This document shows positions 33,202-41,935 of a stretch of 64,000 nucleotides of DNA, in pieces. The stretch comes from J084 sp964471405 (GTDB lineage: Bacteria; Pseudomonadota; Alphaproteobacteria; Sphingomonadales; Rhodothalassiaceae), in NCBI GenBank assembly GCA_964471405.1, contig CAYYGH010000001.1:62001-126000 (forward strand). The letters are read 5' to 3'. The notes beneath the pieces were generated by a model. That model was not told the origin of the DNA. It worked only from the letters and a program-made list of their open reading frames with translations, and ran no database searches. Position numbers and translations under genes: made by a program. Each line of letters begins with the position of its first letter. The stretch's first letter is position 1.

Positions 33202-34637
33202 TGACGCTCAAGCGCGAGTTTTCCATCAGCTTTGCGGCGCGCCTCGTCCAGGCCGTCGTCCATATCGGAACGACGGCAGTGGTCGCCCGGCTGCTCACAC
33301 CTCACGAACTGGGCGTGTTCGCGATCGCGATGGGGATCGTGATGGTGATGGAGTCGCTGCGCGTATTCGGCGTCTTCGCCTATCTCGTGCGGCTGCCGGC
33401 GCTGGCCGAGCCGGTGGTGCGGGCGGCACTCGGACTGTCCTTGCTGCTGTCGGCCGGACTGGCGGTGGCGATCTGGTTGGCTGCCGGCCCTGTGGCCCGG
33501 TTTTACGATGATGCCGGCGTGGCCTCGTGTCTGGGCATTCTGGCAGCCAACATGCTGATCGCTCCCTGGCCGGGGCTGGTCCAGGCGCTTCTCCAGCGCC
33601 AACGCCGCTATCCGGCCCTTGCCGTGGTGCAGACGGGAGGGCTGGCGGTCGGCAATGTGCTGGCGATCGCCCTGGTGCTGGCCGGTTTCAGCTATACGGC
33701 GCTTGCTTGGGGGCTCGTCGCCCAGAATCTCGCCATCCTTCTTGCGGGTCTTCTTGCGCGGCCCGACGGTTTTGTCTGGTGGCCGCGGTTTCGGGGCCTG
33801 AGACCGCTGCTGTCGTTCGGCTCCTGGCTTACGCTGGCCAATATCGTCCAGCAGATCGGGGCCCGGGCGGGCGAGCTGGTGCTGGGGCGGATCCAGACGC
33901 TTGCGGTCGCCGCCCTTTATGACAAGGCGGGCGCTTTGGCCCGCATGGTGGGCATGTATGTGTCGCCGGCGCTCGCCCAGGTGCTGCTGCCCGCCTTTTC
34001 CACGGAGCTGGCCGCCGGCGAGCGGATGGAGGCCGTCTATCTTTCCCGTCTGCAGGCGGTAACGGCCCTGATCTGGCCGATGCTCGCGTTCCTGGGCCTG
34101 TTCGCCCATCCGCTGATCGCCATCCTCTATGGTTCCCAGTGGCTGGCGGCCGCGCCGGCGGCAAGTCTGCTGGCGGTGGCGGGCATGCTGTTTCTGCCGT
34201 TCGCGGTGGCGCAGACGTTGTTGATCGCGGCCAGCAGACCGGAACATGTGCTCGCCATCCAGCTCGTCTATCAGGGCATGCGGGTGCTGCTCGTGCTGGT
34301 GCTTGCGCGATTCGGTCTGCTGGCGGTGGCAGCCGGCGAGGTCATCGCAAGCGGGGCCTATTGTCTCACCTCCCAGCGTGCCGCCCTGACCACGACGGGA
34401 TTGACGGTGCGCCAGCTGCTGGCGGGACTTGCCCCCTCCTTCGTCGCCCTTCTGCTGGCGGCGGTCGCCGGGGGCGCCCTGCTGGCCGTTGTGGGATATG
34501 TCCCCCGGATCCATCCGCTGGCGGCGCTGGTGCTGGGCGCACTGGCGACGGGTGCCGGAGCTCTGGCGGGGCTTGTCCTGTCACGCCATCCCCTCTGGCT
34601 GAGCATCGGCGTGCGCTTGCGGGCCGGCCGGTCGTAG
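33201..34637 (+). CDS. MOP-superfamily polysaccharide flippase (Wzx-like)
   Basis: A 478-residue protein with roughly 12-14 predicted membrane helices and the family N-terminus REFSISFAARLVQAVVHIGTTAVVARLLTPHELGVFAIA, typical of lipopolysaccharide/O-antigen flippases. It moves lipid-linked glycan across the inner membrane. It is coupled to the sulfotransferase upstream. Its last 57 bp overlap, tail to tail, the end of the glycosyltransferase gene on the opposite strand. Confidence 0.88.
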   Translation: MTLKREFSISFAARLVQAVVHIGTTAVVARLLTPHELGVFAIAMGIVMVMESLRVFGVFAYLVRLPALAEPVVRAALGLSLLLSAGLAVAIWLAAGPVARFYDDAGVASCLGILAANMLIAPWPGLVQALLQRQRRYPALAVVQTGGLAVGNVLAIALVLAGFSYTALAWGLVAQNLAILLAGLLARPDGFVWWPRFRGLRPLLSFGSWLTLANIVQQIGARAGELVLGRIQTLAVAALYDKAGALARMVGMYVSPALAQVLLPAFSTELAAGERMEAVYLSRLQAVTALIWPMLAFLGLFAHPLIAILYGSQWLAAAPAASLLAVAGMLFLPFAVAQTLLIAASRPEHVLAIQLVYQGMRVLLVLVLARFGLLAVAAGEVIASGAYCLTSQRAALTTTGLTVRQLLAGLAPSFVALLLAAVAGGALLAVVGYVPRIHPLAALVLGALATGAGALAGLVLSRHPLWLSIGVRLRAGRS

Positions 34638-36824
34638 ACCGTTCATCCGCACAAGTTCCGGAGCCGATATCGGCTGCCAGCCACGATCCCGCACGAGGTG
34701 GGCAAGCAGGGCGAGGCTGCGCTGGAAGATGCGTCGGGCGGCATCCGCATCGCGCGCATAAGGGTTGCCGCCGGCAACGAGAGAGCTGGCATGCAGCGAC
34801 AGGCAGACGACCGGCGTGCCCGTCTTCTCGATGGCGACTGCCATGCGCCTGAGACGTGAGAGAGGATGCATCTCCGGCGAGAAGCGCTGAGGCCGGAGGA
34901 ACGGACGCATGCTGCCCGCAAAGAAGGCAAGGCCGTCCGGGCCACGCGGCCACAGCACGCCTGCTGCCGGCAGCACGAGAACGTCCCGCTGCCCGCCCGC
35001 CCGCCAGGGATGGGGGCCGAGCCGGGCGTGATCGGGCCCGCCATCAGCCGCCGGGAGCATATGGGCCGCGGGGGAAAGATCGAGGGGGATTCCTGCTTGT
35101 GAAAGCAGCTCCGGCGTGCGGTCCGAGCCGCCCCAGCGGCCGGCCCGATAGGCAAGGGGGGCGCTCTTGAAGCGCGTCCGGAAGAGGGCGAGAAGACGCG
35201 CGATCTTCGCCTCTTCCAGGTGAGCGGGCAGATTGCAGGGATAGCTGTTGTAGGCATTGAGCCATTCGAAAATGGGAGGCGTCACCCAGGGATGGTTGTG
35301 GATCCCGAGATCCGCGCGGCCGGCTTGCCGCCATGCGGCAAAGAGCGTGGAGAAGGCCTCGTCCTCAAGCACGGGATGGGTCAGCAGATAAAGAGGACGG
35401 ATGGAATAGGCGCCAAGCGCCTCATGAAAGGCGGCAAGCTCTTTTTGGCCGGCAAGCCACCAGCCTTTCGGCGTGCGCTGTGTCCAGGGGAAGCATTCCT
35501 CGCAGTCCACGGTGAGCAGAAGCCGCGGCGGGGTGCCGGGCATTCCGGCCGCCGCCCTTTCCCGGCGGGGCGTATAATGCGGGCGCGGCTCGGCGAAGAC
35601 GCCCGATCCGTCCAGAAGGCCGGCCAGCTGCCGGGCGCGCCGGTGCCAGCCGGCGGCGCGTGCGGCCCGGCGACCGGCCGCGCCCATTCTGCGGGCGAGC
35701 CGGGAATCGGCGAGCAGATGGATGATGGCCTCGGACACCGCCGCGGCATCGGCGCCGTTGACGAGGAGTCCGGTTTTTCCGTCGATCACCGCCTCCACCG
35801 TGCCGCCGGCCGCGCCCGCAACCACCGGCAGACCCGCCGCTCCGGCCTCCAGAAACACGAGCCCGAATCCTTCCGTGTCGCCGTCGGGCATGGTGCGGGT
35901 GGGCAGGACGAAAAGATCGGCGGCATGAAGCACCGCCCGCACGGCGGCATCCTGAAGCCCCGGGAAGATGCGCACGCGCCCCGCAAGGCCCGTTTCGGCG
36001 ATGCGTGCCTCAAGCCGCTTTCTCAGCGGTCCATCCCCCAGGATCGCAAGGCGCGCTCCGGGGAAGGCTTCCGCCACGCGCAGGAAGGCATCCAGCAGCA
36101 CCATGTGGCCCTTGCGGGCGACCAGGCGGCCCAGGGCGACGAGGCGGTGGGAGGCCCCGTCCCAGAAGGACGCCACCGATGGCGGCGGCTGCCCGGCGGC
36201 CGCGAAGGCCTCTTCGCGTACGCCATTGGGCACGACCGCAATGCGTTCGGGGGCGATGGCATGCTGCGAGACGATCAGCGACTTGCAGAAGGCGGAAACC
36301 GCCACGATACCGTGGGCATGGCGCAGATAGAGCGGCCGCAGGCGATCGGCGAAGGACTCGGCCTCGGTCGCGATCTCCTCGCCATGGCAGTAGAGAATGA
36401 CACGCCGGCCGAAGAGATAGCGCAGCGGAAACACCAGCCAGCCCCCATAGACCAGCTCGCCGATCACCACATTGCGGATGCGGTATCGCAGGATGAGCCG
36501 CAGACTGGCGGCAAGGACACGGAGCATGGTTGGCAGGTCCCGGAGAAGGAAGGAGAACAGACGCCTGGCAAAGCCGCCTGCCGCGCCTTTCGTGACCGGA
36601 GGGCGGAGCCGGCGAATCCGGTGGACGGGATAGCCGAGGGTCTCATCCTCAAGCGCTTCCCGTGCGAAGGGAAGACCGGTTTGCGGGTCCTCGGCTCCCG
36701 TGAGTACCAGGATGCGGGGGGCAAGAGCCCGGGCGAGGGCGTCATAGACGGTTACCGACCCGCCGATGAGCGGCGGGATGTTCCGCGAGATGAGAAGCGT
36801 ATCGGTCGGGCCTGTTGATGCCAT
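34581..36824 (-). CDS. GT4 glycosyltransferase fused to polysaccharide deacetylase-like domain
   Basis: A 747-residue two-domain protein. Residues 1 to ~400 are a GT-B fold GT4 glycosyltransferase: IPPLIGGSVTVYDALARAL, YCHGEEI, VPNGVREEAF, LGRLVARKGHMVLLDAF and the nucleotide-sugar EGFGLVFLEAGAAGLPVVAG. The remainder resembles the NodB/CE4 deacetylase fold: LLTVDCEECFPW (metal Asp), GIHNHPW (HxH), YRAGRWGGSDRT and SLHASSLVAGG. A single protein could add a sugar and trim an acetyl group from it. The start at 36824 has an AGGCGG motif; 36866 is an alternative. It converges with the flippase gene, overlapping it by 57 bp. Confidence 0.82.
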   Translation of the reverse strand: MASTGPTDTLLISRNIPPLIGGSVTVYDALARALAPRILVLTGAEDPQTGLPFAREALEDETLGYPVHRIRRLRPPVTKGAAGGFARRLFSFLLRDLPTMLRVLAASLRLILRYRIRNVVIGELVYGGWLVFPLRYLFGRRVILYCHGEEIATEAESFADRLRPLYLRHAHGIVAVSAFCKSLIVSQHAIAPERIAVVPNGVREEAFAAAGQPPPSVASFWDGASHRLVALGRLVARKGHMVLLDAFLRVAEAFPGARLAILGDGPLRKRLEARIAETGLAGRVRIFPGLQDAAVRAVLHAADLFVLPTRTMPDGDTEGFGLVFLEAGAAGLPVVAGAAGGTVEAVIDGKTGLLVNGADAAAVSEAIIHLLADSRLARRMGAAGRRAARAAGWHRRARQLAGLLDGSGVFAEPRPHYTPRRERAAAGMPGTPPRLLLTVDCEECFPWTQRTPKGWWLAGQKELAAFHEALGAYSIRPLYLLTHPVLEDEAFSTLFAAWRQAGRADLGIHNHPWVTPPIFEWLNAYNSYPCNLPAHLEEAKIARLLALFRTRFKSAPLAYRAGRWGGSDRTPELLSQAGIPLDLSPAAHMLPAADGGPDHARLGPHPWRAGGQRDVLVLPAAGVLWPRGPDGLAFFAGSMRPFLRPQRFSPEMHPLSRLRRMAVAIEKTGTPVVCLSLHASSLVAGGNPYARDADAARRIFQRSLALLAHLVRDRGWQPISAPELVRMNGLRPAGPQAHADAQPEGMA

Positions 36825-36965
36825 TGCCGCCTGCCGTCCGCCCGCCTCCTGGCCTTCCTGCCCCATCCGTTAGCAGCAGACGGCTTTGCCCTCCAAGCAG
36901 GAAGGCTTATGCTTATCCCCCTGCGGGCCGGAAAGAGCCGGCTGCCGGGGAGGAAGGATGAGGCC

Positions 36966-38018
36966 ATGCGGCTGCTGATCTACGGAATCACGGGCTATAC
37001 GGGCGGTCTTGTGGCCGAACGGGCCGCCGAGCTGGGATTGAAGCCGACGGTGGCGGGCCGCAATCCGGACAAGACACGCGCTCTTGCCGAGCGCTATGGC
37101 TTTCCCTGGACGGCCTTTGCCCTTGATGACAGGGACAGCCTCATGGCTGCGCTTGCCGATGTCGATGCGGTGCTGCATCTGGCCGGGCCGTTTTCCGCGA
37201 CCGCTTCCCCGATGGCGGCGGCCTGCGTGGCCACCGGCACCCACTACCTCGACATCACGGGCGAGATCGCGGTCTTCGAAGCCCTGGCCGGAATCGATCG
37301 GGAGGCGCGTGAGGCCGGGGTCATGCTGATGCCGGGCTGCGGCTTTGATGTCGTGCCTTCGGACTGTCTGGCGGCACATCTCAAGCGCCGCCTGCCGGAT
37401 GCGACGGCGCTGGATCTGCTGATCACGGGGCTCGGGCATACCTCGCGCGGCACCGCCAAGACGGCGGTCGAGAGCATCCGCTACCCGGCACGGGTGCGGC
37501 GGGATGGGCGAATCGTGGCGCTCAGGCGCCCGGTGCGCAGGACATTCCAGCTGCCGGACCGCACCGCTCAGGGCATTTCGGTTTCCTGGGGCGACGTCGC
37601 GACCGCCTGGCATACGACCGGCATTCCCGACATTACGGTGTTCTTCGAGGAGGCCGGACCCGTCAAGGCGCTTGCCAACCTCAATCCTTTTCTGCGCTGG
37701 GTGCTCTCCACACCTCTCGGTCAGCGCTATCTCAAGGCCGAGATCGACAAGCGCCCGCCCGGACCGACGCCCGAAGAGCGGGCCAGAAGCTTCGCCATCA
37801 TTCTGGGGGAGGTGCGCAATGGCGCAGGGCAGGTGGCCCGCTCGCTGCTGAGGACCCCGGAAGGCTATACGCTGACCGCCATGACCACCCTCGAAATCGC
37901 CCGGCGCGTGCTTGATGACGGGGCGGCGGTGCCGGGGTTCCAGACCCCGGCCCGCGTCTTCGGCCCCGATTTCATTCTCACCTTCCCCGGGTGCAGCCGC
38001 GAGGATCTGCCGGATTGA
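36966..38018 (+). CDS. Saccharopine dehydrogenase-like NADP-binding reductase
   Basis: A 350-residue protein with the Rossmann start LLIYGITGYTGGLVAERAAELG, VLHLAGPFSATASPMAAACVATGTHYLDITGE and LMPGCGFDVVPSDCLAAHLKR, the signature of saccharopine dehydrogenase-like/trans-acting enoyl reductase proteins. The family includes lipid and polyketide reductases; the substrate here is unknown. The start at 36966 follows GAGGAAGGATGAGG. It is divergent from the glycosyltransferase gene and convergent with phaB; the spacer between them contains only a weak hairpin (38046-38059). Confidence 0.85.
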   Translation: MRLLIYGITGYTGGLVAERAAELGLKPTVAGRNPDKTRALAERYGFPWTAFALDDRDSLMAALADVDAVLHLAGPFSATASPMAAACVATGTHYLDITGEIAVFEALAGIDREAREAGVMLMPGCGFDVVPSDCLAAHLKRRLPDATALDLLITGLGHTSRGTAKTAVESIRYPARVRRDGRIVALRRPVRRTFQLPDRTAQGISVSWGDVATAWHTTGIPDITVFFEEAGPVKALANLNPFLRWVLSTPLGQRYLKAEIDKRPPGPTPEERARSFAIILGEVRNGAGQVARSLLRTPEGYTLTAMTTLEIARRVLDDGAAVPGFQTPARVFGPDFILTFPGCSREDLPD

Positions 38019-38072
38019 CAGGCGGCTGCAGGCGGTCGGTCAGAAAGGGCGACAGCCCTCTTCTCAGACCAT

Positions 38073-38798
38073 TCAGGCCATGTATTGGCCGCCGTTGACC
38101 GCAATCGTCGCGCCGGTGATGAATCCGGCCTCATCCTCCGTGAGGAATGCGACGGTGCGGGCAATCTCCTCCGGCTTGCCCAGGCGACCGACCGGAATGC
38201 GGGCGATGATCTTGTCCAGGATGTTCTGCGGGACGGCGGCCACCATGTCGGTATCGATATAGCCGGGCGCGACCGCATTCACGGTTACATTGTAGCGCGC
38301 TCCCTCCAGGGCGAGCGCCTTGGTGAAGCCGATCATGCCGGCCTTGGCGGCGGCGTAGTTCACCTGCCCGTACTGCCCCGCCTGGCCATTGATCGAGCTG
38401 ATGTTGACGATCCGGCCGAACCGCCGCTCGCGCATGCCGGGAAAGACGGCCTTGGCCATGTTGAAGCAGGAACCGAGATTGGTGTCGATCACCTCTTCCC
38501 ACATCTGCCGGGTCATCTTCACCAATGTGGAATCGCGGGTGATGCCGGCATTGTTGACGAGGATGTCGATCGGCCCCAGATCCTCTTCCACCCGGGCGAC
38601 GCCCTCCTGGCAGGCATCGAAATCGGCGACATCCCACTTGTAGGCGGGAATGCCGGTCTCCTCGGTAAATGCGCGGGCACGTTCGTCATTGCCGTGATAG
38701 GTGACGGCAACCTTGCACCCCTTCTCCTTGAGCGCCCGCGCAATGGCGGCGCCGATGCCCCGGGTTCCCCCGGTGACCAGTGCGACTCGTTCAGTCAT
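38073..38798 (-). CDS. phaB: Acetoacetyl-CoA reductase (PhaB)
   Basis: A 241-residue short-chain dehydrogenase: VALVTGGTRGIGAAIA, DVADF, NNAGITRDSTLVKMT, the catalytic NISSINGQAGQYGQVNYAAAK and PGYIDTDMVAAVP. These specific blocks mark PhaB, which reduces acetoacetyl-CoA to (R)-3-hydroxybutyryl-CoA with NADPH for PHB. phaA and phaC are not in the window. The divergent neighbour phaR encodes the PHB regulator, and a palindrome lies between them. Confidence 0.96.
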   Translation of the reverse strand: MTERVALVTGGTRGIGAAIARALKEKGCKVAVTYHGNDERARAFTEETGIPAYKWDVADFDACQEGVARVEEDLGPIDILVNNAGITRDSTLVKMTRQMWEEVIDTNLGSCFNMAKAVFPGMRERRFGRIVNISSINGQAGQYGQVNYAAAKAGMIGFTKALALEGARYNVTVNAVAPGYIDTDMVAAVPQNILDKIIARIPVGRLGKPEEIARTVAFLTEDEAGFITGATIAVNGGQYMA

Positions 38799-39135
38799 GA
38801 TCCGTGCTCCCGTCTCCGCTCGTCGTTTCCGTCCCGTTCCGTGGGGCCTGCCCGCAGACCACGCCCGTCACCGCCAGAACGGTGCGGCATGCCTGCGGGT
38901 TCCCGCCCGTCTCCCCATGGCCCGAAAGAGAAGTGATGAATTATTGTTGCCGGCCGGCTCTTTCACCTGCCGAAAGGGGCACTAGCCTGCCATCGCGGCC
39001 ATTTTGTGACGACCCGTGCCCGATATGGCGCTGCGCCAAGATCATGGCGCAGTGCAAAATCACTCTTGCATGACCGGCATCGGCGGGCAAGACTAGAGCG
39101 CGTGCAGCAAAGGGATCGCCTGGCAAGGAGTGGAG
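38799..39135. other. Divergent phaB-phaR regulatory region
   Basis: A 337-bp region between the phaB and phaR starts. No credible gene is present. The portion near phaR (about 38935-39090) is richer in A+T than the flanks and contains the palindrome at 39031-39052. Promoters for both genes should be here, but I cannot place -35/-10 elements with confidence. Confidence 0.5.
39031..39052. promoter_or_regulatory. Palindromic operator, probable PhaR-binding site
   Basis: Perfect 8-bp inverted arms CTGCGCCA (39031-39038) and TGGCGCAG (39045-39052) with a 6-nt spacer. They begin and end with CTGC/GCAG, the core described for PhaR operators in Rhodobacter and Paracoccus, though the spacing differs from the short form. 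It is 84 bp upstream of the phaR start, in the region shared with phaB, fitting autoregulation. Confidence 0.55.
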
Positions 39136-39747
39136 ATGAGCGGGGAAGATACGACCGGGCCGGTCGTCATCAAGAAATATGCGAACCGTCGGCTCTACAA
39201 TACCGAGACATCCTCCTATGTGACGCTGGAGGATCTGGCCGAGCTGGTCCGCAGCGGCCGCGACTTTGTGGTGCGGGATGCAAAAAGCGGGGAAGATCTC
39301 ACCCGCCAGGTTCTCGCCCAGATCATTTTCGAGCAGGAGAACAAGGGCGCAACGCTGCTGCCGGAAGATTTTCTGCGCCAGCTCATCCGTTTTTATGGCG
39401 ACAGCCTGGGCCAGATGCTGCCGCGGTATCTGGAGGCGGCGATGCAGGCCTTCGTGCGCCAGCAGGACGAGATGCGTCGCCTGATGGGCTCGGCCATGGA
39501 CCCGACCGGCATGTGGCAGGCGATGGGGCGCATGGCCGAGGAGGGAATGCGCAACTTCCAGCAGGCGATGCTGGCCTTCTGGGGGCAGGCCTCATCCGGC
39601 TCGCCCACCCCTAAGGGACCGCCGCCCGCAAAAGGGGAAAGCGGGGAGGAAGACGGCCGGCTGTCGGTGCTCGAACGTCAGCTGGCCGCCATCGAACGCG
39701 AACTGCAGGCTCTGAAAAAGGGGCGCTCGGACTCCTCGCAGGATTGA
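39136..39747 (+). CDS. phaR: Polyhydroxyalkanoate synthesis repressor (PhaR)
   Basis: A 203-residue protein with the PHB/PHA accumulation regulator DNA-binding domain (IKKYANRRLYNTETSSYVTLEDLAELVRSG, FVVRDAKSGEDLTRQVL) and the PHB-binding C-terminal part. PhaR represses phasin and its own gene until PHB granules titrate it away. The ATG at 39136 has AAGGAG five bases upstream; a GTG two codons earlier (39130) is less likely. Confidence 0.96.
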   Translation: MSGEDTTGPVVIKKYANRRLYNTETSSYVTLEDLAELVRSGRDFVVRDAKSGEDLTRQVLAQIIFEQENKGATLLPEDFLRQLIRFYGDSLGQMLPRYLEAAMQAFVRQQDEMRRLMGSAMDPTGMWQAMGRMAEEGMRNFQQAMLAFWGQASSGSPTPKGPPPAKGESGEEDGRLSVLERQLAAIERELQALKKGRSDSSQD

Positions 39748-39942
39748 CGCGGGGTGGGATCGCGGCCGTCATGTCCCTCGGCGTGCCGGATGCGGAAGAA
39801 GACGGCCGGGGCCGGTGCGCAAGGGTGCGCTCCTTGAGTCCGTCTCAAGGCTCATGCTAGGCGCCGCCGAGAGGAAAGCGGATGTGCTGGTCGGCGATGG
39901 GCCGGCCTTCCCGGCAAGCAACGGCAGGCGTGGGAGCGGCAG

Positions 39943-40545
39943 ATGGAACGCGAGGCGATTCTCGAGGAATTCCGGGCGGCAGGAGCCTATCTTGAAGGCC
40001 ATTTCATCCTTTCCTCCGGCCGCCACAGCCCGGTCTATCTGCAATGCGCACGTGTCCTGATGGATCCGCGCCGGGCCGAGCGGCTGTGCGGAGCACTGGC
40101 CGAGCGGCTGCGCAGGCAGGGGCTGGCGGGGGATATCGAGCTTGTCGTCTCGCCGGCGATGGGCGGCGTGATCGCGGGCTATGAAATGGGCCGACAGCTC
40201 GGTGTGCCGGCGATCTTTGCCGAACGTGTCGACGGTCGTCTGACACTGCGCCGCGGTTTTGCCATTAATCCGGCGCAAAGGATTCTCATGGTAGAAGATG
40301 TGGTGACCACGGGCCTGTCTTCCCGCGAGACGCTTGAGCTGATCCGGGCCCATGGCGGCGAACCCGTGGCGGCAGCCGCGCTGGTGGATCGCTCGGGAGG
40401 TCGGGCGGAACTGGGAGTTCCGTTCGTCTCTCTGCTGGAGATCGATGCGCCGAGCTTTCCGCCGGATGAGGTGCCGGACTGGCTGGCGCGCATCCCGGCC
40501 GAAAAACCGGGCAGTCGGCATCTCAAGGCGGGCACGGCGGGCTGA
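39943..40545 (+). CDS. pyrE: Orotate phosphoribosyltransferase
   Basis: A 200-residue type I phosphoribosyltransferase with HFILSSGRHSPVYLQ, VVSPAMGGVIAGYEMGRQ, FAERVDGRLTLRRGF and the PRPP motif ILMVEDVVTTGLSSRETL. It joins orotate and PRPP to OMP in pyrimidine synthesis. A ~195-bp spacer separates it from phaR, and it is followed by the DUF2062-pdxJ-acpS genes on the same strand. Confidence 0.96.
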   Translation: MEREAILEEFRAAGAYLEGHFILSSGRHSPVYLQCARVLMDPRRAERLCGALAERLRRQGLAGDIELVVSPAMGGVIAGYEMGRQLGVPAIFAERVDGRLTLRRGFAINPAQRILMVEDVVTTGLSSRETLELIRAHGGEPVAAAALVDRSGGRAELGVPFVSLLEIDAPSFPPDEVPDWLARIPAEKPGSRHLKAGTAG

Positions 40546-40602
40546 AAACGGCAGGTGGCCGGAGTCGTCGACATCCATTGGTGAACGACGAGCAAAGAGG
40601 TG

Positions 40603-41181
40603 ATGGCGCGCAAACGGGTCAGAATTCGCGGCTGGAAGCGCTATCTGCGTCCGCAGATGGGGCGGCTGTCCCGCTATGCCTGGAAGCGCCTGCTGCGGCT
40701 GCAGGCCAGCCCCCATGCGATCGCGGCCGGCGTGGCGGTGGGGATTGCGATCTCTTTTACCCCGCTCGTCGGCTTTCACCTGCTTCTGGCGGCCGCCATC
40801 ACCTGGCTGCTGCGGGGCAACATCATTGCCGCCTGGATTGCGACGCTGGTCGGCAATCCCTGGACTTTTCCCTTCATGTGGTCGGCCAGCTACATGTGCG
40901 GCAGGCTTGTCACCAACGGCACGCCTGCCACAGCTGCCTTTGACATGGGGCGGATACTGGCCGATCCCGTCTCGGCTCTTGCTCCCGTCTTCTGGCCGAC
41001 GACGCTGGGCGGCGTTCTGCTGGGGACGGCGATTGCTCTGGCGACCTACTGGCCGGTGCAGCGTGCGATTGCCATCCACCGCGCGCATCGCGCAAGCCGG
41101 ATGGCCGAAGCCCGTCACCGGCGTTTGCGGCAAGCGCGCATGAAAACCCGGGCGAGCAGGGAGCATGCCGATGCGGCCTGA
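40603..41181 (+). CDS. DUF2062 membrane protein
   Basis: A 192-residue protein with a basic N-terminus and two or three membrane segments, including the DUF2062 block SPHAIAAGVAVGIAISFTPLVGFHLLL, LRGNIIAAWIATLVGNPWTFPFMW and YMCGRL. Function is unknown; the family is often next to pdxJ in alphaproteobacteria. ATG at 40603 was preferred to GTG at 40600. Its 3' end overlaps the start of pdxJ, indicating a shared operon. Confidence 0.85.
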   Translation: MARKRVRIRGWKRYLRPQMGRLSRYAWKRLLRLQASPHAIAAGVAVGIAISFTPLVGFHLLLAAAITWLLRGNIIAAWIATLVGNPWTFPFMWSASYMCGRLVTNGTPATAAFDMGRILADPVSALAPVFWPTTLGGVLLGTAIALATYWPVQRAIAIHRAHRASRMAEARHRRLRQARMKTRASREHADAA

Positions 41182-41935
41182 GCGCATTCGTCTTGGACTC
41201 AATATCGATCACGTCGCCACCATCCGCAATGCCCGCGGGGGGCGTCATCCCGACCCTCTGCGGGCGGCGAAACTGGCGGTGGTGGCCGGCGCCGACCAGG
41301 TGACCGCGCATCTCAGGGAAGACCGTCGCCATATCACCGATGACGACATCCATCACCTCGTTCATGACATCCCGCTTCCCCTCAATCTCGAAATGGCGGC
41401 CACCGACGAGATGCTCGAAATCGCTCTCCGGCACCGACCGCATGCCTGCTGCCTGGTGCCGGAGCGCCGCGAGGAGCTGACCACCGAAGGCGGTCTTGAT
41501 GTTGCCGGCCAGCCAGAGACGCTGCGGCCCGTCATTTCGGCTCTCCAGGAGGCGGGCATCCGCGTGAGCCTGTTCATCGATCCCGATCCTGTCCAGATCG
41601 AAGCGGCAGCGGCACTGGGTGTTCCGGTGGTGGAACTGCACACCGGCCGCTATTGCGATGCGGCAGACGAAAGGCGGGCGGCCGAGCTTGCCCGCCTCGA
41701 AGAGGCGGCAAGGCTTGGCGCCCGGGCGGGGCTGGAGATCCATGCGGGGCACGGACTGAGCTATGCGACCGTCAAGGCGGTGGCCCGGATCCCGGAGATC
41801 GTGGAGCTCAACATCGGCCATTTTCTGATCGGGGAGGCGATCTTTGTCGGCCTCATCCCGGCCGTCAGGCGGATGCGCCAGCTGATGGACGAAGCGCGTC
41901 TGGAGCTTGCCACGGAGCAGATGGAGCGGGCGTGA
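41171..41935 (+). CDS. pdxJ: Pyridoxine 5'-phosphate synthase (PdxJ)
   Basis: A 254-residue TIM-barrel protein with LGLNIDHVATIRNARGGRHPDP, TAHLREDRRHI, LNLEMAATDEML, VPERREELTTEGGLDV and HAGHGLSYATV. It condenses deoxyxylulose phosphate and aminoacetone phosphate to pyridoxine phosphate, the last step of the DXP-dependent B6 route. ATG at 41171 is favoured by AGGGAG seven bases upstream; 41165 is an alternative. The stop overlaps the acpS GTG start by four bases. Confidence 0.97.
   Translation: MRPERIRLGLNIDHVATIRNARGGRHPDPLRAAKLAVVAGADQVTAHLREDRRHITDDDIHHLVHDIPLPLNLEMAATDEMLEIALRHRPHACCLVPERREELTTEGGLDVAGQPETLRPVISALQEAGIRVSLFIDPDPVQIEAAAALGVPVVELHTGRYCDAADERRAAELARLEEAARLGARAGLEIHAGHGLSYATVKAVARIPEIVELNIGHFLIGEAIFVGLIPAVRRMRQLMDEARLELATEQMERA

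Noticed and set aside
35220..36818. 532-codon plus-strand frame opposite the glycosyltransferase-deacetylase gene
   Set aside because: Antisense shadow; its translation has no membrane, enzyme or repeat pattern.
38046..38059. Small hairpin AGGGC-GACA-GCCCT between the reductase gene and phaB
   Set aside because: A 5-bp stem with only a weak pyrimidine run; too little for a terminator call.
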